Of a stretch of 8,137 nt of DNA, positions 1 to 6,423 are shown piece by piece. Location of the stretch: positions 1 through 8,137 of the forward strand of contig PWQF01000105.1 in the NCBI GenBank assembly GCA_003556865.1. The letters are read 5' to 3'. Position 1 is the first letter of the stretch; each line of letters starts with the position of its first letter. The DNA comes from Elusimicrobiota bacterium (GTDB lineage Bacteria > CG03 > SLGR01 > PWQF01). A program made the translations under genes and the position numbers. The notes under the pieces are model-generated. The model ran no database searches, was not told the DNA's origin, and was given only the letters and a program-made list of their open reading frames with translations.

Positions 1-1
1 C

Positions 2-730
2 CTGGCTCCCAGGGGCGCGGGAAAGTCGGCATTCAGGGACCGGCTCTGCCTGTTCTTAAAAAAAAATCTTTCAGTTAAAGCGCTCCGCTCCCGGAAAATA
101 TCTTATCTTTACCTGGCCAGGAGATTTCTGCCGTCTTTCTTAACCGGAAAACCGGAAGTATCCTACCGATTGGGTAGAATTATTTCAAAAAGTTTTTATT
201 ACCGGAAAGATTTTGAAGAGAAGGCCTACCAGGATTTTATGGAGCAGAATAAAAAGATAGATTCATTTTTAAGAAGTTTAAAAGGCAGGGGCGGAGAAAA
301 GTCCTTGGATGATTTTATCTACTGGTTCAAGATAGTGTCCGGAAGGTTTCAGCTCTCGCGCTTATGGCTTAAGTCGGACGAGTTATTATGCTTCGGCGGC
401 GGGTTTGTCTTCTGTCTGGAACATTTATTTTCAAAGGTTGAAGAAGAAGAGATTGAAGAGCTTCTCTCTCTTTTGCCTAAACCAAAAATTCTTATAAGAA
501 TAGAATCTTCGGAAGAGGATTTACTCAGGGTCCAGAAGCAGAGGGGGGCTGTGTATCCTGATAAGGAAAAAATTTCTAGGGAGATCGAAAGGACCCGGAA
601 GCTGGCCTCCATGGCCTTAAGGCAGGGAATAAAGATAATCTCTTTTGAAAATGATTACAGGATTATTGAGTTCCCCCCTGAAGTTAAGGATAAGATACTG
701 GACTTAAGCCGGAAAGGAAACTTAAAATGA
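2..730 (+). CDS. P-loop kinase-like protein (thymidylate/nucleoside-kinase-like fold), 5'-truncated by the window edge
   Basis: The frame is open from base 2 to the TGA at 728-730 (242 visible codons), so the true start lies upstream of the window. A TTG at 170 is only an internal Leu codon. Counting the first visible codon as residue 1, residues 2-9 read APRGAGKS, which fits the Walker A pattern [AG]x4GK[ST] and indicates an ATP-binding P-loop. Further on, residues around 160-180 read LLPKPKILIRIESSEEDLL, followed by a basic stretch ending in RG. That resembles the strand, helix and lid region of thymidylate/nucleoside kinases (PKPD-hydrophobic-strand followed by xxRG). A 'GGGFVF' segment near residues 126-131 sits where related proteins often carry an acidic DEG-type motif. 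Its stop overlaps the start of the next gene (ATGA), implying translational coupling. The substrate is unknown; small-molecule kinase is an inference from fold and context, and a sulfotransferase-like P-loop protein is a weaker alternative. Confidence 0.8.
   Translation: MAPRGAGKSAFRDRLCLFLKKNLSVKALRSRKISYLYLARRFLPSFLTGKPEVSYRLGRIISKSFYYRKDFEEKAYQDFMEQNKKIDSFLRSLKGRGGEKSLDDFIYWFKIVSGRFQLSRLWLKSDELLCFGGGFVFCLEHLFSKVEEEEIEELLSLLPKPKILIRIESSEEDLLRVQKQRGAVYPDKEKISREIERTRKLASMALRQGIKIISFENDYRIIEFPPEVKDKILDLSRKGNLK
713..718 (+). promoter_or_regulatory. Ribosome binding site for the CgeB-like glycosyltransferase
   Basis: AAAGGA lies 8 bases before the ATG at 727, inside the last codons of the preceding gene. 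It supports the ATG at 727, which overlaps the upstream stop as ATGA. Confidence 0.5.
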
Positions 731-1725
731 GATTTAAAGTTCTTCTCTTTTCAAAATCCAAAAGCACCACCGGAGCCACATTAAATTTTATTAAATCCTT
801 AAAAAGGGCCGGACCGGTTGCTAAGGTAAAATGGGTGAATTTCTCTAAAATGAAAAGAATTACGGGAAAAAAAATAGCGAAAAAACGGATATTAAATATT
901 ATTGATTCTTATTCCCCCACCCTTACAATAGTAAATAATGATGACGCGGAAGTTAAATGGGTGAAAAAATGTTCCGAGACCGGGGTTGTATCCTGCGTAT
1001 ACCACGAGGTTAATATGCCCGTACGGGAGAAGGCCGTTGAAATAGGGCGCTTAAGCGATTTTTTCTATTTATCAAGTAATTTCCAGTTAAAGGAATACAG
1101 GGAGAGGGGGGTTGATGCCGTATTCCTCTGCCGCGGCTCATCCCCGGATGTGCATTATCCGGTGCGCCCCCGAGGCGGCAGGTATGAGAGCGAAGTGGCT
1201 TTTATAGGAAAACCCCGTGCCGGGATACGGAACGGTATATTAAGAAAAGTTAATGAACTTTTCGACCTTAAGGTCTGGGGTCCCCGGTGGGACTCCGGTC
1301 AGTTTAAGCGGGTGGGACCCCGTATAGGACCATCTAAATACCGCATAGTATGCAGCAGCGCAAAAATCATACTTGGAATTAATGATGCCGGGGCGGCTGA
1401 TTTTAATCAGATGAGAAAATATAGCGGTTTTACTTCCAACCGGGACAGGATAACAATGGGCTGCGGCGGGTTTCTTCTGACTAACTATAACCGGGGCCTG
1501 GAAAATATATTTAAGCCGGGAAAACATCTTGAAGTTTACGGGGATTTTAACGAACTAAAAGAAAAGATAAGCTATTATTTAAAAGAGAGTCAAAAAAGGA
1601 GTGAAATAGCTTACGATGGGTGCACCTATATTCATTCCGCCCATACATTTGACCATTTTACCGGAAAGCTTATTGAGGACGCCCGAAATAAATTTAAGGA
1701 AAAAGCAGGTTTATTCAGTCCCTGA
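727..1725 (+). CDS. CgeB/YkvP-type glycosyltransferase
   Basis: This 332-residue protein is predicted to be a cytoplasmic sugar transferase of the spore-protein CgeB/YkvP-like family (GT-B fold, Glyco_trans_1_2-type C-terminal domain). The N-terminal half begins with a Rossmann-type strand (KVLLFSKSK) and contains a conserved-looking AFIGKPRAGIRNGIL segment at about 158-171. The family signature is in the C-terminal half: residues 237-287 have an SNRDRITMGCGGFLL stretch (family pattern: R-x-E/D-x-x-x-x-G-x-F-L-L), a nearby GLENIFKPGKHLEVYGD, and a helix ending in YYLKE. These correspond to the nucleotide-sugar-binding region. Length is normal for the family and there is no signal peptide or membrane segment. 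The start overlaps the upstream stop by 4 bases, so the two genes probably share a transcript. The 3' end overlaps the convergent GT4 gene by 15 bp. The transferred sugar and acceptor are unknown. Confidence 0.85.
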   Translation: MRFKVLLFSKSKSTTGATLNFIKSLKRAGPVAKVKWVNFSKMKRITGKKIAKKRILNIIDSYSPTLTIVNNDDAEVKWVKKCSETGVVSCVYHEVNMPVREKAVEIGRLSDFFYLSSNFQLKEYRERGVDAVFLCRGSSPDVHYPVRPRGGRYESEVAFIGKPRAGIRNGILRKVNELFDLKVWGPRWDSGQFKRVGPRIGPSKYRIVCSSAKIILGINDAGAADFNQMRKYSGFTSNRDRITMGCGGFLLTNYNRGLENIFKPGKHLEVYGDFNELKEKISYYLKESQKRSEIAYDGCTYIHSAHTFDHFTGKLIEDARNKFKEKAGLFSP

Positions 1726-2856
1726 CCCGGATACCCATCTAACTGTTTTTTTGGCCCTATTCTCCCATAAAAGGTGTTTTGTGTTTTTAAAAATATACCT
1801 GCTCATCTCTTCTCTTTTTAAGGGGTTATTCATTAAGATATCTATTTTATCTGCAAGCTGAGCGGAATCCTCCGCCTTAAAAAAAAGCCCGGACCTGTTT
1901 TCGTCTATAATTTCCCGGGTGGAGGGCAGGTCAGAGGATATAACCGGTATCCCGTAGGTGAAATAATCAAAAAGCTTAAGAGGCGAGGTGAGGTGCCGGT
2001 TAAAAAAAGTGTTTCTGAGAGGAATTACTCCCACGGCGCTCTTTTTTAAAAGAGAGTCCACCTTTTTTTTAGATACCCATCCGGTAATTTTGATTTTAGA
2101 GAGCGGATACCTGTTTTCAGCCCTCCGCTTAAGACTATTTATCTCTTTTTCTGATTTTCCGCCTATAATTAAAGCTTCGGGTCTGGAGGAAGAGCGGTGA
2201 AGAGAATCTAAAAATATATCCACGCCCTTGAACCTTTCAAGGGAGCCTATGTAAGTTACATATCTTTTCTCTTCCGCGGATTTAATATGAGCGGGTATCC
2301 CGGTCATTAAAACCTTTATTTTAACAGATGGAAATGCAGTCCGGTAAAGCTGTTTCTGTTCCTTCAGAAGGCAGATAAGCCCGTCCAGTAAGGGTATGTA
2401 TCTGTTTTCAAACCGGGACTGTTTCTTCTTTTTTGATATCTCTATATCATTCCTCATGGAGAGTTTTGGGAAAAAGTTATGTGATTCAAAAAATATTTTC
2501 AGATTAAATCTTTGCTTGGCCTTTATCAGGTAAGGCAAAAAAGTTTCTCTCCTGGTAATCACCGCATCCAGCCCTTCTGTTTTTACTATCTGCCCGATCT
2601 CTTTTAAAACCCGTCTATAGTAAAAATAATTAGAGTTGATCAGCGGTTTCCTTATCTGGTGAACTTTAAGGCCCGGTGGCTTTTCTGCATTCAGTTTTTC
2701 TTTAAAGACCTCCTCTGCGCTCAAGGAGGAGTTTCTTTTTATGAAAAGATGGCATTTTTCTGTATTTTGGGCCAGGGCGGCGCAGTTATAGCTTACAAAA
2801 GTAGTGCTGGGAGAATTAGAAGGCCATTTCCCGCTGTGAACGTAAGCTATCTTCAT
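1711..2856 (-). CDS. GT4-type glycosyltransferase (GT-B fold)
   Basis: This 381-residue soluble glycosyltransferase resembles family GT4 (glycosyl transferases group 1), retaining enzymes that use nucleotide sugars. The N-terminal acceptor domain starts MKIAYVHSGKWPSNSPSTTF with a Gly/Ser-rich loop after the first strand, and FESHNF lies at 123-128. The C-terminal donor domain begins near residue 199 with YIGSLERFKGVDIFLDSL, where the RFKG loop is typical. The donor-site signature at 291-317 includes SPLKLFDYFTYGIPV and SDLPSTREII. This is the SPxKLFEYMAxGxPVxxSDLPSxRE variant of the EX7E motif, with Asp in place of the first Glu and the final Glu kept. It is the distal gene of a two-gene minus-strand unit, 44 bases behind the GT2-like gene, with no good independent promoter in the gap. 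The Shine-Dalgarno before ATG 2856 is weak, but the start is supported by the family-like N-terminus. Confidence 0.88.
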   Translation of the reverse strand: MKIAYVHSGKWPSNSPSTTFVSYNCAALAQNTEKCHLFIKRNSSLSAEEVFKEKLNAEKPPGLKVHQIRKPLINSNYFYYRRVLKEIGQIVKTEGLDAVITRRETFLPYLIKAKQRFNLKIFFESHNFFPKLSMRNDIEISKKKKQSRFENRYIPLLDGLICLLKEQKQLYRTAFPSVKIKVLMTGIPAHIKSAEEKRYVTYIGSLERFKGVDIFLDSLHRSSSRPEALIIGGKSEKEINSLKRRAENRYPLSKIKITGWVSKKKVDSLLKKSAVGVIPLRNTFFNRHLTSPLKLFDYFTYGIPVISSDLPSTREIIDENRSGLFFKAEDSAQLADKIDILMNNPLKREEMSRYIFKNTKHLLWENRAKKTVRWVSGSGTE

Positions 2857-2900
2857 TTAAGGTCCGGGAGTAATATAGGTTTAAAAAAAGCGTTCACATT

Positions 2901-3851
2901 CTATTTCCTTATTATAATATAGTTTTTAAATCCAAATAATTCCCTTGAGCCCAGGAGCTTATTTTCAATAAAAGATAAGAGCCTGTATTTAAGTTTTTCA
3001 TGTTTATGTTTTTGACGCCGCCGGTCAGGGCTGCCGCTGTACTGAAGTTTATCTTTCCAGTCCATATTTTCTATTGTTCTCTTCATTACCTGTGGATGGC
3101 TCCCTTTGAATTCGGTTAGCCGCAAGAGGGGGCCGTAATCAAATTCAGAGGGGAGCCTGTCGTGTAACTCACCCGCCCGGGCTTTCCCCTTATGTATTAT
3201 GTCAAAAGCTTTTCTTTTATTCTTCATTAACCGGGGGGGGCGGGCCCAGCCGTAATGGTAAATGTGCGCATTCAGCTCCGCCACTTTCAGTTTGAAGGTG
3301 CCGCTTTTTTTCCTGTAGCTTATTCCGTCAAAATCGGGTATTCTTCTAAAGGACTGGGCTGACTGCCAGGAATGTATATCCGGCCGGTTGCGGATAATTC
3401 TTATCTCTTTCCTGTACCAGCCGTGACCCCTTTGATAATGGCTGTAATCTCCCCAGAAGTGAAGATAGTTAAAAAGAAGCCCCTCAACTTCAGTATCATT
3501 TAAATATTTTTCACAGGCCTCTTTTATAGTTGGAAGATCTTTTTCGTGAACAACTTCGTCGGACTGAAGATAAAAAAGCCAGTCCCCGGAACAGGCGTTT
3601 TTAGCTATATCCGTCTGGTGGGCATGCTCCATTCCCCGGGGGTATTTGTCTGTATCCCAGACAGTATCTATAATTTTTATTTTAGGGTCGCCAATGGATA
3701 AAATATCTTTGCGGGTGGTGTCATCCGGGTCGCCTTTGCCTACGGCAATAATAAATTCGTCAACCAGGGGAAGGATTGACTTTATCATAGGAACAACCGG
3801 GTAATATAATTTTACCCCGTTCCTTACCATGGAAAAACCGCTTATTTTCAT
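2901..3851 (-). CDS. GT2-like glycosyltransferase (GT-A fold)
   Basis: This 316-residue protein resembles a group of short GT-A transferases common in polysaccharide clusters. The N-terminus MKISGFSMVRNGVKLYYPVV, with DEFIIAVGKGDPDDTT at about 31-46, forms the nucleotide-binding strand-loop. GDWLFYLQSDEVVHE at 89-103 supplies the DXD-like metal-binding site (here QSDE). LFNYLHFWGDY (126-136), WYRKEIRIIRN (145-155) and AHIYHYGWARPPRLMKNK (195-212) are conserved-looking blocks of the same family. The C-terminal 60 residues are Lys/Arg-rich with no membrane segment, so a peripheral inner-membrane association is possible. A strong candidate promoter lies just upstream (TTGACC, 17 bases, TAGAAT) and gives a leader of about 36 bases. 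No good Shine-Dalgarno is visible at the usual distance; the nearest, AAAGG, is about 17 bases upstream. An 8-base C run (minus strand) sits in the ARPPRL codons. The sugar specificity is unknown. Confidence 0.88.
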   Translation of the reverse strand: MKISGFSMVRNGVKLYYPVVPMIKSILPLVDEFIIAVGKGDPDDTTRKDILSIGDPKIKIIDTVWDTDKYPRGMEHAHQTDIAKNACSGDWLFYLQSDEVVHEKDLPTIKEACEKYLNDTEVEGLLFNYLHFWGDYSHYQRGHGWYRKEIRIIRNRPDIHSWQSAQSFRRIPDFDGISYRKKSGTFKLKVAELNAHIYHYGWARPPRLMKNKRKAFDIIHKGKARAGELHDRLPSEFDYGPLLRLTEFKGSHPQVMKRTIENMDWKDKLQYSGSPDRRRQKHKHEKLKYRLLSFIENKLLGSRELFGFKNYIIIRK

Positions 3852-3893
3852 AAATTCAACTTAAATTACCTTTAATATTATCTTTCAAGGCCA

Positions 3894-3922
3894 ATTCTAC
3901 ATATAAAGGCCGGGAGGGTCAA
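3894..3922 (-). promoter_or_regulatory. Candidate sigma-70-type promoter for the minus-strand glycosyltransferase pair
   Basis: Reading the minus strand, TTGACC (3922-3917; 5 of 6 to TTGACA) is followed after exactly 17 bases by TAGAAT (3899-3894; 5 of 6 to TATAAT). Transcription would start near 3887, about 36 bases before the ATG at 3851. This is the best promoter match in the window, though it is identified by eye only. Confidence 0.55.
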
Positions 3923-3923
3923 A

Positions 3924-3951
3924 TTGCAATTAAAAGAGGGATAATTATAAT
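3924..3951 (+). promoter_or_regulatory. Candidate sigma-70-type promoter for the rightward operon
   Basis: TTGCAA (3924-3929; 4 of 6 to TTGACA), a 16-base spacer, then a perfect TATAAT (3946-3951). Transcription would start near 3958, leaving a leader of about 20 bases before the ATG at 3978. It would drive the GT4, ligase-like, PAP2 and second ligase-like genes. Its -35 box is one base away from the -35 box of the leftward promoter, so the two polymerases would compete or share one regulator site. Confidence 0.5.
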
Positions 3952-3977
3952 AGCATTACCGGAAAAGAATAAAGAAA

Positions 3978-5141
3978 ATGAAAATACTGCACATACTTAC
4001 AATGCATCAGGCAGCGGGCCTTGAAAACAGGGCCTTCCGCTTTATACAGACAGCCCGCAACCATGAGCATCTTCTTCTGGTAATAAGCAGGCCCATTCAC
4101 GGTAAATTTAAAAAATCCTTCTCTGAAGATATTAAAATTAAACACTGGAAATATATGGGTCCTTTTAAGATCCCCGGATTTTTAAGGAGTTTTTTTTTAA
4201 AAAGGTGGCTTAAAAAGAACAGGTTTGATCTTTTTATCTCCTACAGTCAGCTTTCTTATCCCCCCTTGTGGAAAACTATTTTTAAGATTCCGGATGCTTA
4301 CGGTATTTACTGGGAAGGGGGAGCCTCCTGGTTTAAACCTGAATCCAGCTCAAGGCTTCTTAAGCGCTTCCGGTCGTACATAGCAATATCTGAAGCCAGC
4401 GCCCTTATGCTGGAGAAAAAATTCAACATTAAAAGAGAAAGGATAAAGGTGATCCATAACGGTATACCCCGGGAAAAGGTTGAGGAAATAAAGGAGGCCT
4501 CCCCAGAGGGAAACGGAAAGAAGAGGTTTATAATTCTTTACCTGGGCAGGCTGGTTCCGGTAAAAGGTGTAGATTCTTTAATAAAGGCTGTGAAAAAGCT
4601 GGATAATGAGTGCCTTCTCTGGATTGTGGGTGATGGAAAAGAAAGAGATAGGCTGGAAAAAATAACCCGGGAAGAGGGGGTCGGCAGCCGGGTTCTTTTT
4701 ATGGGGGCCAGGGTTGACCCTTCGCCTTTTTTAAAAGGGGCCCATTTAATGGCGGTTCCCAGCGTGAGAGAGCCCCTGGGCAATGTGCTGCTTGAAGCCG
4801 GCGCGGCAAAACTTGCGGTAATCGCATCCGGTATTGACGGTATACCGGATATTATCCGAAGCCAGGTTAACGGAATACTTATAAAGCCGACCCTTAAAAT
4901 AAAAAATTCAAGAAAAAAGAAAGATTTCCCTGAATATGTGGTTGATATTAAAAAGAAGAATTTTGCGCCCCCCCGGATGATTGACCCTGAAAAATTGGCG
5001 GCAGAGATCAGGAAACTTAAAAATAATCCGGAGCTGCGCAAAGGGTTGGGAGAGAACCTTTATAAAACGGTAAGTGAAAATTTTATAATGGAAGATAAGA
5101 TAAAAGAGTTCGAGGAGCATATAGGTCAAACTTATGAATAA
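3978..5141 (+). CDS. GT4-type glycosyltransferase (GT-B fold)
   Basis: This 387-residue GT4 (glycosyl transferases group 1) enzyme is predicted to be cytosolic or peripheral at the inner membrane. The N-terminal domain starts MKILHILTMHQAAGLENRAF, with the glycine loop and E-N-R that such proteins use at the acceptor side. AISEASALMLEKKF (136-149) followed by VIHNGIP (158-164) is the classic end of the N-terminal domain. The donor domain has ILYLGRLVPVKGVDSLIKAV (186-205), IVGDGKERDRLE (216-227) and the EX7E motif with E265 and E273 inside REPLGNVLLEAGA. IDGIPDII follows. A Lys-rich segment at about 304-337, between the ILIKP turn and the final helices, is longer than in minimal GT4 proteins. 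It is the first gene of the rightward unit, behind a candidate promoter, and its end overlaps the next start by 8 bases. A tract of 9 T then 5 A at 4190-4203 encodes S-F-F-L-K. Confidence 0.92.
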   Translation: MKILHILTMHQAAGLENRAFRFIQTARNHEHLLLVISRPIHGKFKKSFSEDIKIKHWKYMGPFKIPGFLRSFFLKRWLKKNRFDLFISYSQLSYPPLWKTIFKIPDAYGIYWEGGASWFKPESSSRLLKRFRSYIAISEASALMLEKKFNIKRERIKVIHNGIPREKVEEIKEASPEGNGKKRFIILYLGRLVPVKGVDSLIKAVKKLDNECLLWIVGDGKERDRLEKITREEGVGSRVLFMGARVDPSPFLKGAHLMAVPSVREPLGNVLLEAGAAKLAVIASGIDGIPDIIRSQVNGILIKPTLKIKNSRKKKDFPEYVVDIKKKNFAPPRMIDPEKLAAEIRKLKNNPELRKGLGENLYKTVSENFIMEDKIKEFEEHIGQTYE

Positions 5142-6336
5142 TAAAAGCAGCGCCCTTAACATTATAATTGATTTTATTATCTATCTGGGAATAATTGTTC
5201 ATTTAAGCATGTTTCTTCCCTCCCCCCTGGGCGCGGGGGGACAGGATATAGGAATTCACCTGGCGTTAATACTTCTTCTTGCATCCCGCCGCTTAAATTT
5301 AAGAGAAATATTTTTAAATAAGCTCTCCCTACTCTTTCTCTTCTTTTTTCTCTTCTTATCTTTATCCACTCTTTTCTATTCCGAAATGCCGGTGGCCCTT
5401 AATTCTATCAGGAGCCGCCTTAAAGGGGTTTCTCTCTTTTTTACTATCCAGATTCTCTGTTTTTCAGATCTGAAAAGAGATAATATTTTTGGACTGGCCC
5501 TTTTCCCCTTATTTCTTATATACCTGAACATAGCATCGTTTCTTCCCTATTTTTCGGGTATACGCTACGGGGCTGACTGGCCGGGACTGAGGGCGCTGGG
5601 CCTCTGGCATAACAGGACGGCCCGGTTATGGAATATGGTTCTCCCGGTTACTGTTGCCACACTTTTTTTAGTTAAAAGAAAATTGCTGAAGTGGGTTCTT
5701 GCTTTTTTTACAGCAGCCTCCCTTGTGGGTATCCCAATGACCCTTTCCCGGGCCGGCACCCTCTCTTTAGCGGTGCTTGCCGCCGGGTTTATAACCGGGC
5801 TCTTTTTTTTAAAAAAAGAACTTTTTTCCAGGAGAGTACGGTTCTTAGTAATCCTGGGACTACTGGCCGCTGCTGCGGCAGGGCTATACCTGAACCGGGA
5901 ACCGATTCAGGCCCGTTTTGCAACTGCGGACTGGGTTTCACTGACGGGCAGGTCCGATATTATATGGCCGGCGGTATTGGAGGCGGTAAAGGAGAGACCT
6001 TTTACGGGATACGGTTTTGCCGCTTTCCCTGAAATATCCAGGGATTTGCTGGGCAGAAATTTCCATCATGCCCATAATATATTTCTTCAGGTTCTTTTTG
6101 AGGGAGGTATTGCCGCTCTTGCCGTTTTTCTGGTCTTATGCGTATCTTTTATTAAGAAAAGCTTAAAGGTTATGCTAAAGGAAAAAAGCGGGCTTTACGG
6201 GTTATCTTTTTTAAGCGTTTTTCTGGCAGTTATACTGGTCCACGGTATGGCGGAGCATATACGTTTCCTGCCTTTCTCATTTTTTATGGCTTCGGCCTGG
6301 TTTTACAGGGCATATGAAAAGCTGTCTGAAAACTGA
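5134..6336 (+). CDS. O-antigen ligase/polymerase-like membrane protein (WaaL/Wzy type, Wzy_C domain)
   Basis: This 400-residue polytopic inner-membrane protein has about ten to twelve hydrophobic segments (for example 10-28, 40-50, 64-82, 100-110, 118-140, 165-180, 185-200, 208-227, 236-252, 326-340, 358-371). WaaL-type enzymes transfer a polyprenyl-linked glycan to lipid A-core or another acceptor at the periplasmic face; Wzy-type enzymes polymerise repeat units. The family motifs are all present: RALGLWHNRTARLWNMVLP (153-171), TLSRAG with the conserved Arg at 206, GRSDIIWPAV (272-281) and ERPFTGYG (287-294) in the large periplasmic loop, then HHAHN at 311-315 followed by IFLQVLFEGG. The His and Arg are those considered essential in WaaL proteins. 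It is coupled to the GT4 gene by an 8-base overlap, with only a weak TAGGT as ribosome site. Ligase versus polymerase cannot be decided from sequence alone. Confidence 0.9.
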   Translation: MNNKSSALNIIIDFIIYLGIIVHLSMFLPSPLGAGGQDIGIHLALILLLASRRLNLREIFLNKLSLLFLFFFLFLSLSTLFYSEMPVALNSIRSRLKGVSLFFTIQILCFSDLKRDNIFGLALFPLFLIYLNIASFLPYFSGIRYGADWPGLRALGLWHNRTARLWNMVLPVTVATLFLVKRKLLKWVLAFFTAASLVGIPMTLSRAGTLSLAVLAAGFITGLFFLKKELFSRRVRFLVILGLLAAAAAGLYLNREPIQARFATADWVSLTGRSDIIWPAVLEAVKERPFTGYGFAAFPEISRDLLGRNFHHAHNIFLQVLFEGGIAALAVFLVLCVSFIKKSLKVMLKEKSGLYGLSFLSVFLAVILVHGMAEHIRFLPFSFFMASAWFYRAYEKLSEN

Positions 6337-6351
6337 AGGAAAATTATAAAT

Positions 6352-6423
6352 ATGAATTTCTTGAATATCATCGGAAAAATTGTAATATTAAAAAAGTTAA
6401 AGCGGTATGGTATAAGAATTTGA
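6352..6423 (+). CDS. Possible 23-codon small ORF or frameshifted 5' part of the PAP2 gene
   Basis: An ATG at 6352, 11 bases after AAGGA (6336-6340, overlapping the preceding stop), opens a 23-residue frame (MNFLNIIGKIVILKKLKRYG then IRI) ending at TGA 6421-6423. The peptide is hydrophobic then basic. Its stop overlaps the TTG used as the apparent start of the PAP2 gene (TTGA), so it could couple translation to it. Codons 13-15 contain the heptamer A AAA AAG (6390-6396). A -1 shift there would enter the PAP2 frame exactly and give a longer basic N-terminus. It may be a leader peptide, a programmed frameshift, a lost base in a homopolymer, or chance. Confidence 0.25.
   Translation: MNFLNIIGKIVILKKLKRYGIRI

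Larger units (their letters stand above)
3852..3977. other. Divergent intergenic region
   Basis: This 126-base AT-rich spacer separates the leftward GT2-like gene from the rightward GT4 gene. It holds the two candidate promoters described separately and no recognisable coding sequence, repeat or RNA element. It is the only clear transcription-start region in the window. Confidence 0.6.

Noticed and set aside
170..730. Complete 186-residue gene starting at TTG 170
   Set aside because: The same frame is open back to base 2 and includes a Walker A motif, so TTG 170 is internal and the gene is 5'-truncated.
1716..1751. Possible terminator at the convergent junction (CAGT...ACTG followed by a T run)
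   Set aside because: The stem is only four base pairs with a long loop, and the T run is codons of the GT4 gene. There is no convincing hairpin.
4538..5041. Minus-strand 167-residue frame
   Set aside because: It lies wholly inside the GT4 gene, whose EX7E and GxGD-type motifs are clear. The opposite-strand product has a low-complexity Ser/Phe composition and no recognisable motif.
5691..6032. Plus-strand 113-residue frame
   Set aside because: It is an out-of-frame reading inside the ligase-like gene, whose own frame carries SRAG and HHAHN motifs.
6361..6388. Internal promoter before the PAP2 gene (TTGAAT, 16 bases, TAATAT)
   Set aside because: Both boxes match only 4 of 6 bases in an AT-rich stretch, so it is not distinguishable from chance.
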